A stretch of DNA of 5,676 nucleotides from Pedobacter schmidteae (GTDB lineage: Bacteria; Bacteroidota; Bacteroidia; Sphingobacteriales; Sphingobacteriaceae): the NCBI GenBank assembly GCA_945906015.1, contig CAMDQV010000150.1, positions 1-5,676 of the forward strand. The letters are read 5' to 3'. Under the pieces are notes generated by a model. It saw only the letters and a list, made by a program, of their open reading frames with translations. It searched no databases and had not been told where the DNA came from. Position 1 is the first letter of the stretch; every line of letters begins with the position of its first letter. A program made the translations under genes and the position numbers. This document shows, piece after piece, positions 1 to 5,676 of the stretch.

Positions 1-1107
1 ACCACCGTGACTAATCATTTGAAGCATGGCACCACTAACGCCCTCGGTTGTTGAAGATGCAATTCCGAGCAGCACAAATCCCATATGTGAAACTGAAGAG
101 TAAGCAATCAGTCGCTTAAGGTCTGTTTGTGCAAGCGCATTCAATGCCCCATAAATTATAGAAATGATACCAATCAGACCAATCCACCAGGCAGATAGCA
201 AAGCTGCGTCGGGAAAAATACTGTAGCAAACTCTGATTATACCATAACCACCAACCTTTAAAAGCAAGCCTGCAAGAATAATTGAAATTGGTGTTGGAGC
301 TTCAACATGCGCATCAGGCAACCAGGTATGAAGTGGTACTATTGGCACTTTGATTGCAAATGCAACAAACAAAACAATAAAAGCAAGTAATCGAGCTGAA
401 ATACCAAACAAGTTTTTTTCAGCTATAGTTGAAAAAATAGATCCATCAGCATAGTTGGCAGGATCCATCATCAAAATCATATTAAAGGTATGATTGCCTG
501 TCGCAGGTTTAATAACGGAAAAATATAAACCTATAATAACCAGCAGCATAAACACAGAACCAAACAGAGTGTATAAAAAGAACTTAATGGCTGCATATTC
601 TCTTCTAATACCACCCCACATTCCAATCAGAAAATAAAGTGGCAATAGCATTAATTCATAGAAAATATAAAATAGGAAAAAATCAAGTGCACAAAAAACA
701 CCAATTATGGCAGTGTTCAACAATAGAAATAGTGAAAAGTACGCTTTAAGTTTAGTTTTAATTTCCCAGGATGCCAGAGTTGCTACAAAGGTAACAAGGG
801 CAGACAAGATCAAAAATGGCATAGACAAGCCATCGATACCCAAGAAATAATCAATTTCCAGGTTACCAATATTGCCCAGGTTTAAACGAATCCATGGAAG
901 TTTTTCAAGCAATTGGTATTGAGACTCTTTATTAATGCCAGCAGCAAGTGTGGAGCTGTTAAATTTTAAATAAATAAACAGACTCAATATAAATTGAATC
1001 ACACTTACTCCCAAAGTAATGTATTTATAGTGTTGCTGGAATCGCGATGGCAAAACCAGAATGAGCAAGGCGGCAATAAGCGGCAAAAAAATCAGTAGTG
1101 ATAACAT
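1..1107 (-). CDS. nuoM: NADH-quinone oxidoreductase subunit M (NuoM), 3' end cut off by window
   Basis: This is an antiporter-like proton-pumping subunit in the distal membrane arm of Complex I. The frame is open from ATG at 1107 to the left edge, giving 369 residues that begin MLSLLIFLPLIAALLILVLP; the C-terminal part (roughly a quarter or more) lies outside. Family landmarks are GIDGLSMPF (90-98), YELMLLPLYFLIG (150-162) with Glu151 matching E. coli NuoM Glu144, FAIKVPIVPLHTWLPDAH (250-267) with Lys253 matching Lys234, LLLKVGGYG with Lys284 matching Lys265, LKRLIAYSSVSHMGF (330-344), and MISHGG at the edge with His367 matching His348. All channel residues that fall in the window are present. 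The gene follows nuoL after 55 bases. The frame is open upstream to a TAA at 1177-1179, but the only alternative start is a TTG at 1113, so ATG 1107 is preferred. The identification is secure. Confidence 0.97.
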   Translation of the reverse strand, partial: MLSLLIFLPLIAALLILVLPSRFQQHYKYITLGVSVIQFILSLFIYLKFNSSTLAAGINKESQYQLLEKLPWIRLNLGNIGNLEIDYFLGIDGLSMPFLILSALVTFVATLASWEIKTKLKAYFSLFLLLNTAIIGVFCALDFFLFYIFYELMLLPLYFLIGMWGGIRREYAAIKFFLYTLFGSVFMLLVIIGLYFSVIKPATGNHTFNMILMMDPANYADGSIFSTIAEKNLFGISARLLAFIVLFVAFAIKVPIVPLHTWLPDAHVEAPTPISIILAGLLLKVGGYGIIRVCYSIFPDAALLSAWWIGLIGIISIIYGALNALAQTDLKRLIAYSSVSHMGFVLLGIASSTTEGVSGAMLQMISHGG

Positions 1108-1117
1108 AGTCAATTGG

Positions 1118-1125
1118 TCCCTTCC
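1118..1125 (-). promoter_or_regulatory. Possible Shine-Dalgarno-like purine run before nuoM
   Basis: The minus strand reads GGAAGGGA here, ending 10 bases before the nuoM ATG at 1107 and 4 bases before an in-frame TTG at 1113. It is the most Shine-Dalgarno-like sequence at a clean gene start in the window. Bacteroidota generally make little use of such sites, so its function is uncertain. Confidence 0.3.
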
Positions 1126-1162
1126 AAAATCCGCATAGCGGTGTTGAATGATTTGATTAAGA

Positions 1163-3202
1163 TCATAAAAAATAAGTTAGAATAAAAAATGAGAGCACCA
1201 CCAGAAGCATTGATATAAGATAATGCTGTAATTTACCCGTTTGAAAATTGCGTGAAAAATTTCCAATCCATTTTGCACATGTTCCCAATGCATTAACAAA
1301 GCCATCAACTAGGATTCTGTCGCACCAATGAGTAGCTCCTGATAATATGCTGATCAATATAGCAGATTTCAATACCAGGGCATCGATGATGTTCTTGTCA
1401 AACCAATAGCATACACTTGAAAATTTTTCAACAGGCGCAGTAAATAAATATCTGTAAAGTTCATTCAGAAACCATTCCTGTTTAAAAAAACGATGAAAAA
1501 TATTTTTTTCAGATATAGACAGGCCATCATTCTTTACATAAATTTTATACGATGTAAAAATCAGTATTACAGTTCCAATATTAAGAATCAGTGGTATGAG
1601 CCAATGGTAAAGTTTCACCTTTTGAAATAAATTGGATGAAAAACCATTCCAAAGCCATGAGCTTTCAAATGAAAACGGATTAAAAGAATAGGCAAAAAAT
1701 AAACAGAAAAAAGCAAGGATCACTAATACATATGACATTTGCTTTGGTGCATCCTGAATTTGATTAGCCTGTTCCGTGCTCATTCGTTTTGGTGTAGAAA
1801 AAAATACTTTAAAAACTAATCTGCTAATATAAAAAACAGTAAGCCAGCTTGTTATAACCATTATGTATGGTATCATTGCGTATATTCCATCTCTTGATCC
1901 GGCCCATTCAAAAGCGGTAATAAGAATAGCATCCTTTGATAAATAGCCTGAGCTAAGGGGCAAACCAATAAGAGCAGCTGAGGCCAGGCACATCCCAATA
2001 AAAGTAATTGGCATTCGTTTTCTAAGTCCACCCATTATCCGGATATCCTGGCAATCGAAATCAGGGTTAAGTTGATCACGATAGCGATGAAGCTGATGAA
2101 TAACAGAACCAGCAGCAAGAAAAAGTAAACATTTAAAAAAAGCATGTGTCGCCAAATGAAAAATACTCTCCGAATATGCACCTATGCCTAGAGCCATGAC
2201 CATAAATCCAAGCTGAGAAATAGTTGAATAAGCCAGAATACGTTTAATATCATTTTGAGATATAGCAATTGTTGCGGCCATGAATGCAGTAAATGCACCA
2301 ATACAAACCATACTATTCAATACAAAAGGATCAAAAATAGGATATACCCGAGCAATTAAGAAAACACCGGCAGCAACCATTGTAGCAGCATGGATCAACG
2401 AGGAAATGGAAGTTGGTCCCTCCATAGCATCAGGAAGCCAGGTATGTAGTGGAAACTGAGCCGATTTTGCCATAGCGCCTATAAAAAAAGCTAAACCCGC
2501 AATACTGAGCCATACTTCAGGCATCTGCCGGGAAGCACTTATCCATAAACCTTTCTCAACAAGGGATGCTTTGACCAGTCCCATATCACCAAAAAGCGCA
2601 GTAATATCAAGTGTGCGGAACTGGCTGAAAATGATTATTATTCCAGTTAGGAAACCAATATCACCGATACGATTCATTATAAAAGCTTTTTTGGCAGCCT
2701 GAGATGCTATTGGTCTGGTATACCAAAAACCTATCAACAAAAAAGAAGAAAACCCAACTAGTTCCCAGAACAAATAAATCAATAAAAGGTTATCAGAAAT
2801 AACCAAGCCAAGCATTGAAAAACAAAACAAGCCCAAATAAGCCCAATATCTATGAATATTAAGATCATCTTTCATGTATGTTCTGGAATAAATATGTACC
2901 AACACTGAGATACCTGAAACCAAGGTTATCATTAATACAGAAAGGTTATTCAATAAAACACCTACTTTAAATTCAATATTTCCAATTAAAAACCAAGGAA
3001 TTTGGTAATTAATGGGTTGTTTATTCCAAATAAAGGAGAAAAGATAAACTGAAAGCATGAAAGATAATGAGCTATTAATAAGAGCAAGATCAGCCCCCTT
3101 TCCTTTTCTACCGGCAAGAATTAACAGGAACGAAAATAATGGCAACAAAATCACCAGTAGTGAAATTAAACCAATTAATCCTGAAAATTCGAATTCTTCC
3201 AT
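1163..3202 (-). CDS. nuoL: NADH-quinone oxidoreductase subunit L (NuoL)
   Basis: This is the most distal antiporter-like proton pump of the Complex I membrane arm. It has 679 residues, complete, from ATG 3202 to TGA 1163-1165. Conserved sites, with E. coli equivalents, are Glu147 in LFWELVGFSSFLLIG (Glu144), Asp181 in NRIGDIGF (Asp178), Lys246 in GAMAKSAQFPLHTWLPDAM (Lys229), His271 in SSLIHAATM (His254), Lys320 in NDIKRILAYSTISQLG (Lys305), His349 and His353 in HLATHAFFKCLLFL (His334/338), Lys357 (Lys342), and Lys423 in GYLSKDAIL (Lys399). About residues 570-650 form the long lateral helix, followed by the typical FQTGKLQHY motif and a last membrane helix (about 660-678). It is some 65 residues longer than the 613-residue E. 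coli protein, with extra length in loops and before the lateral helix. The start lies 1 base after the nuoK stop, so translation is probably coupled. Confidence 0.98.
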   Translation of the reverse strand: MEEFEFSGLIGLISLLVILLPLFSFLLILAGRKGKGADLALINSSLSFMLSVYLFSFIWNKQPINYQIPWFLIGNIEFKVGVLLNNLSVLMITLVSGISVLVHIYSRTYMKDDLNIHRYWAYLGLFCFSMLGLVISDNLLLIYLFWELVGFSSFLLIGFWYTRPIASQAAKKAFIMNRIGDIGFLTGIIIIFSQFRTLDITALFGDMGLVKASLVEKGLWISASRQMPEVWLSIAGLAFFIGAMAKSAQFPLHTWLPDAMEGPTSISSLIHAATMVAAGVFLIARVYPIFDPFVLNSMVCIGAFTAFMAATIAISQNDIKRILAYSTISQLGFMVMALGIGAYSESIFHLATHAFFKCLLFLAAGSVIHQLHRYRDQLNPDFDCQDIRIMGGLRKRMPITFIGMCLASAALIGLPLSSGYLSKDAILITAFEWAGSRDGIYAMIPYIMVITSWLTVFYISRLVFKVFFSTPKRMSTEQANQIQDAPKQMSYVLVILAFFCLFFAYSFNPFSFESSWLWNGFSSNLFQKVKLYHWLIPLILNIGTVILIFTSYKIYVKNDGLSISEKNIFHRFFKQEWFLNELYRYLFTAPVEKFSSVCYWFDKNIIDALVLKSAILISILSGATHWCDRILVDGFVNALGTCAKWIGNFSRNFQTGKLQHYLISMLLVVLSFFILTYFL

Positions 3203-3203
3203 T

Positions 3204-3509
3204 TTAATCTTTCAGCTGATTAATTTTTGAAGGATCAATCGTTTTAAAGTGTTTATAAACATTTAAAATAATTGCAAGTGCTACTGCGACACCTGCAGCT
3301 GCCAGTACGATAGCAAATAATGCAAAAAGCTGTCCTCCTCCATTTACTTTATCAAATCTGCCAAAAGCTACGAAATTTAATACTGCGGCATTGATCATGA
3401 ACTCAATTCCTATCAAAATTTGAATGGCATTTTTTTTAGTTAATACGGCATATAATCCAATACAGAAAAGACAGGCACTTATGATCAAAAAATGACTTAA
3501 TGGGATCAT
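3204..3509 (-). CDS. nuoK: NADH-quinone oxidoreductase subunit K (NuoK)
   Basis: This is a small membrane subunit of Complex I (ND4L homologue) linking the NuoH/J region to the antiporter-like subunits. It has 101 residues, close to the E. coli length of 100, with three membrane helices at about 5-22, 28-48 and 60-84. The start MIPLSHFLI and the motif ILIGIEFMIN match the family, and Glu36 aligns exactly with the essential E. coli Glu36. The odd feature is helix 3 (GQLFALFAIVLAAAGVAVAL): the usual second glutamate (E. coli Glu72, in AAAEA) is Gly73, codon GGT at 3293-3291, and the helix has no acidic residue at all. Basic residues in the first loop (TKKN) and after helix 3 (KHFK) place these in the cytoplasm, giving the normal topology. 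The ATG overlaps the nuoJ stop by 4 bases. Confidence 0.97.
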   Translation of the reverse strand: MIPLSHFLIISACLFCIGLYAVLTKKNAIQILIGIEFMINAAVLNFVAFGRFDKVNGGGQLFALFAIVLAAAGVAVALAIILNVYKHFKTIDPSKINQLKD

Positions 3510-3510
3510 A
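3480..3510 (-). repeat. 7-bp perfect inverted repeat around the nuoK start
   Basis: On the minus strand TATGATC (3510-3504) and GATCATA (3486-3480) are perfect reverse complements separated by 17 bases. The first arm contains the nuoK ATG and the nuoJ stop. If it folds in mRNA it would pair the nuoK start codon. The stem is AU-rich with a large loop, so stability would be marginal and chance is a reasonable explanation. Confidence 0.3.
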
Positions 3511-4039
3511 TCTTTTTTCCCTTTCTGGCTAGATGAGCAGCCCCTATTAATGCCATCATAAGGAAAACAGACAATACTTCAAATGGAAGCAGGTATCTGG
3601 TCATACTTAGTATACCTATGTTGTGAGTTGTATTATCCCTTTCAAGTATAGGAGCGGATGCTTTGATCCAGTTTAACCCGGAAAAATCTATTTGTAAATT
3701 TATACTGACCAGAATAAATAAAAATGTAAGACAGATAAATATTCCGGTAAGTTGATAAAACTTAAATCTTGTTTTAATGGGATGAAGAGAATTTAGCAGT
3801 TCCTTATTTGAAAGCATAAATGCAAATAACATCAGAACAAGCACACCTCCAGCATAAATTACTACTTGTGTAATAGCAATGAAATCTGCGAGTGCAAACA
3901 AGTATAAGGCTGCTAAAGAGAAAAGAGTGACAAAAAACAAGAAAATACTTCTTACCAAATTTTGCATGGCTACAACCATCAATGCAGATATCAGCAGCAA
4001 GGCAGCAAAAAAATAGAAGATCAGTTGTTCTGTATTCAT
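3506..4039 (-). CDS. nuoJ: NADH-quinone oxidoreductase subunit J (NuoJ)
   Basis: This is a Complex I membrane subunit (ND6 homologue) packed between NuoH, NuoA and NuoK; in the family, changes in its third helix couple quinone chemistry to proton pumping. It has 177 residues with five hydrophobic segments at about 5-24, 29-50, 54-76, 97-113 and 150-171. The hallmark helix 3, ADFIAITQVVIYAGGVLVLM (51-70), has the Tyr-Ala-Gly-Gly stretch where the pi-bulge occurs, and the last helix carries YLLPFEVLSVFLMMALIGA (149-167), like the PFE motif of other NuoJ proteins. The basic C-terminus (ARKGKKI) predicts a cytoplasmic end. The start ATG 4039 overlaps the nuoI stop, and the stop overlaps the nuoK start, both by ATGA, which suggests translational coupling and fixed stoichiometry. 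Confidence 0.97.
   Translation of the reverse strand: MNTEQLIFYFFAALLLISALMVVAMQNLVRSIFLFFVTLFSLAALYLFALADFIAITQVVIYAGGVLVLMLFAFMLSNKELLNSLHPIKTRFKFYQLTGIFICLTFLFILVSINLQIDFSGLNWIKASAPILERDNTTHNIGILSMTRYLLPFEVLSVFLMMALIGAAHLARKGKKI
3512..3518 (-). other. In-phase A AAA AAG slippery heptamer at the nuoJ 3' end
   Basis: In the nuoJ reading frame the codons GGA AAA AAG end at 3512, forming the X XXY YYZ heptamer A AAA AAG, the same sequence used for -1 frameshifting in E. coli dnaX. It lies one codon before the nuoJ stop. A -1 shift would read GAT ATG and continue into nuoK. The heptamer is seen directly; use as a frameshift site is speculative and AT-rich composition may explain it. Confidence 0.25.
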
Positions 4040-4626
4040 ATTTTATTCTCAGTGTTTTGTTGCAAAGCCAACTGTTTTGCTGCAAATCGTTCCGCATTTA
4101 ATTTCTCTAATGCAAAACGCTTTTCATCGGCTTCTGCAGCCGTCATATCTGAAAATTTATAGGTCATTTCATTCAGGTCAATCATACTGCGATCGTATGT
4201 ATCGGTCATCACAATACATTCTGTGGGACAAACAACAGTACATAAACCACAATACATACATTTTGCCATATCAATGTCGAATTTTGCGGCATACAATCTT
4301 TTGGTAGTACCATCAGAAGTTTTACCAATAGCTTCGATTGACTTTATGCTTTCTATGTCAATACAATCTACAGGACAGATTTTTGCACAAAGGTCGCATA
4401 CAATACAATCATCCATTTCAACATCCAACTGATAACGACCTACCTCTGGCACAGGAAGTTTAACATGCGGATATTGGATGGTAGTTATCCCAGAATTTTG
4501 AGCAAAATAATCAGGGTCTGATATGGCCTTCACTTTTCTACTTTCTGTTGCAGCAAAGAAATGCCCAAGCGTTAGTTTTAACCCTTTAAAAACTGTTTTA
4601 AAAACATTTAATACTTTCCTTATCAT
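4036..4626 (-). CDS. nuoI: NADH-quinone oxidoreductase subunit I (NuoI), 2x[4Fe-4S] ferredoxin-type
   Basis: This is the iron-sulfur subunit (TYKY homologue) at the junction of the peripheral and membrane arms, carrying clusters N6a and N6b toward N2 and quinone. It has 196 residues and two C-x2-C-x2-C-x3-C-P motifs: Cys74, 77, 80, 84 (CIVCDLCAKICP) and Cys123, 126, 129, 133 (CMYCGLCTVVCP). Each set is followed four residues later by an extra cysteine (Cys88, Cys137). The segment between the motifs (85-122, with GKTSDGTTKRLYAAKF) is about ten residues longer than in E. coli as I recall, and an Ala/Glu/Lys-rich, probably helical tail occupies about 160-196. The N-terminal 30 residues are amphipathic and basic, as expected for membrane contact. 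The upstream frame is open to TAA 4672-4674 but has no ATG, GTG or TTG, so ATG 4626 is the start. No Shine-Dalgarno site is evident. Confidence 0.98.
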   Translation of the reverse strand: MIRKVLNVFKTVFKGLKLTLGHFFAATESRKVKAISDPDYFAQNSGITTIQYPHVKLPVPEVGRYQLDVEMDDCIVCDLCAKICPVDCIDIESIKSIEAIGKTSDGTTKRLYAAKFDIDMAKCMYCGLCTVVCPTECIVMTDTYDRSMIDLNEMTYKFSDMTAAEADEKRFALEKLNAERFAAKQLALQQNTENKI

Positions 4627-4686
4627 GCTAGCAAGATTTAGGGAACAAACCCGATTCCTATTATTTTCTATTTAAAATCAATAATC

Positions 4687-5676
4687 TTACATCATTGTTA
4701 AGCGCCATATTCCAGAGATGAGCATACATAAAAATGCTAGAGGTGTTAACACTTTCCAGCATAAACTCATCAGCTGATCTACCCTAAAACGTGGTAGTGT
4801 CCACCTAATCCATATTTGCACAGCTACAACACTTAAGGTTTTCAGGAGTATCCAAAAAATACCCCAACCTATTCCTGTTGTCCAGTTTGCTAGTGAAAAA
4901 GATCCTATATTAGGCAAAGGGCTGTTCCATCCACCCAAAAAGAGTACCACACCTATCATTCCAACCAAAAACATCATAGAATATTCAGCTAAAAATATAA
5001 AGGCGAACCTCAAACCAGAATATTCTACATGAAAACCACCCACTAATTCAGATTCTGCCTCAGGAATATCAAATGGAGCACGATTACATTCAGCCAGCGA
5101 AGCAATAAAATAGATGATATAGGCAATAATAAGATGAGGAGCTTGAAAAACATTCCATGCAAGGATGCCTCCAATATCCTTAACATTCCACATGCCCATA
5201 AAATTTACAGTTTCTGAATTGAGTATTCCCTGCCTAATCGTTATCTCCTGGAGGTTTAAGGACTGAGAAATCATCACTACCGACAAAATAGAAATACCGG
5301 CAGGAATTTCATAAGACACCATTTGGGCTACTGAGCGCATTGATCCTAATAATGCATATTTATTATTTGAACCCCAACCTGCCATTAAAATACCGAGCGT
5401 TTCTATTGATACTATAGCAAAAATGTAAAATATTCCAAGATTTAAAGATGCAGGAATAAGTCCCGGAGCCCATGGCAAAGCAGCAAATCCCAGGTATACA
5501 GAAACAAAAATGATTATCGGAGCAAGAATAAAAAGAATTTTATCGACGGCTGTTGGAATAATAAACTCCTTTTGAAGCATTTTTAAAATATCGGCAAATG
5601 CCTGTAAGGAACCATACTTACCCACTTCCATTGGTCCTAAACGATCCTGTATGAAGGCAGAGATTTTTCGTTCAGA
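4687..5676 (-). CDS. nuoH: NADH-quinone oxidoreductase subunit H (NuoH), 5' end cut off by window
   Basis: This is the ND1 homologue, the membrane subunit forming the quinone-binding chamber with NuoB/D and the first part of the proton pathway. The frame is open to the right edge; 329 residues are visible. The ATG at 5631 is an internal Met, because the preceding 15 codons read SERKISAFIQDRLGP, the conserved end of helix 1 and first loop. The true start and about 20-35 residues lie beyond 5676. Landmarks in visible numbering are GPMEVGKYGSLQAFAD (14-29) and LKMLQKE, WGSNNKYALLGSMRS (101-115), SYEIP with Glu123 (E. coli Glu157), the acidic quinone-site loop ECNRAPFDIPEAESELVGG (196-214) followed by FHVEYSG, and RWTLPRFRVDQLM (291-303). 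All glutamates of the loop are present. Family Arg in the GPNRVG motif is Glu17 here (ND1 also varies at this site). The stop is TAA at 4687-4689, 60 bases before nuoI. Confidence 0.98.
   Translation of the reverse strand, partial: SERKISAFIQDRLGPMEVGKYGSLQAFADILKMLQKEFIIPTAVDKILFILAPIIIFVSVYLGFAALPWAPGLIPASLNLGIFYIFAIVSIETLGILMAGWGSNNKYALLGSMRSVAQMVSYEIPAGISILSVVMISQSLNLQEITIRQGILNSETVNFMGMWNVKDIGGILAWNVFQAPHLIIAYIIYFIASLAECNRAPFDIPEAESELVGGFHVEYSGLRFAFIFLAEYSMMFLVGMIGVVLFLGGWNSPLPNIGSFSLANWTTGIGWGIFWILLKTLSVVAVQIWIRWTLPRFRVDQLMSLCWKVLTPLAFLCMLISGIWRLTMM

Noticed and set aside
1131..1141. Short inverted repeat CCGC-ATA-GCGG in the nuoL-nuoM gap, as a terminator
   Set aside because: The stem is only 4 bp with a 3-base loop and no following U-run, and the operon continues into nuoM.
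3430..3437. Run of eight A on the coding strand in nuoK, as a programmed slippage site
   Set aside because: The encoded frame (T-K-K-N) is intact, and a -1 shift there reaches a stop within about ten codons, so no useful product results.
3804..4097. Minus-strand open frame of 97 codons with many cysteines
   Set aside because: It overlaps the N-terminal part of nuoJ and the end of nuoI in another frame, has no family resemblance, and a cysteine-rich composition typical of an out-of-frame reading.
3962..4432. Three plus-strand open frames (3962-4162, 4077-4307, 4223-4432)
   Set aside because: They are antisense to the clearly conserved nuoI and nuoJ, overlap each other, and show no recognisable domain or start signal.
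4642..4658. GGAA/TTCC inverted repeat in the nuoH-nuoI gap, as an operator or terminator
   Set aside because: Four-base arms around a 9-base loop are expected by chance, and there is no U-run.
4687..5631. nuoH starting at ATG 5631 as a complete gene
   Set aside because: The conserved residues SERKISAFIQDRLGP continue in frame directly upstream to the window edge, so this Met is internal and the gene is partial.
1..5676. A hidden undescribed system, mobile element, RNA gene or CRISPR array
   Set aside because: Nearly every base lies in six adjacent conserved Complex I genes in canonical order; the two gaps are 55 and 60 bases and hold no recognisable element.

Overview
The window is a stretch of the respiratory Complex I (nuo, proton-pumping NADH:quinone oxidoreductase) operon. 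All genes are on the minus strand, so transcription runs from high to low coordinates in the canonical order nuoH-nuoI-nuoJ-nuoK-nuoL-nuoM. The DNA is AT-rich, clear Shine-Dalgarno sites are mostly absent, and several protein details (the NuoI segment between its two clusters, the NuoK C-terminus, the NuoH GPMEVGKYG motif) resemble Bacteroidota as I remember them. I favour a Bacteroidota bacterium, possibly near Chitinophagales or Sphingobacteriales. The phylum is fairly likely; the order is a guess.

Layout from the right edge, in transcription order: nuoH runs off the window at 5676, so its start and first transmembrane helix lie outside. A 60-base gap follows, then a compact block: nuoI and nuoJ overlap by 4 bases (ATGA), nuoJ and nuoK overlap by 4 bases (ATGA), and nuoK and nuoL are separated by 1 base. 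After a 55-base gap comes nuoM, which runs off the left edge with 369 codons visible. No plus-strand gene, RNA gene, mobile element, CRISPR array, promoter or terminator can be supported, and no stretch over 300 bases lacks a gene.

Together the genes encode the membrane arm plus one connecting subunit. NuoI carries two [4Fe-4S] clusters passing electrons from the peripheral arm toward quinone. NuoH forms the quinone chamber floor and start of the proton path. NuoJ and NuoK continue the hydrophilic axis, and NuoL and NuoM are antiporter-like proton channels. nuoA-G would be expected upstream (beyond 5676) and nuoN downstream (left of position 1), but neither is visible.

This is largely ordinary housekeeping sequence and I see no undescribed system. 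The best second look is NuoK: its third membrane helix has no acidic residue, with Gly where the usual second glutamate (E. coli Glu72) would be. A weaker curiosity is an in-phase A AAA AAG slippery heptamer just before the nuoJ/nuoK overlap.
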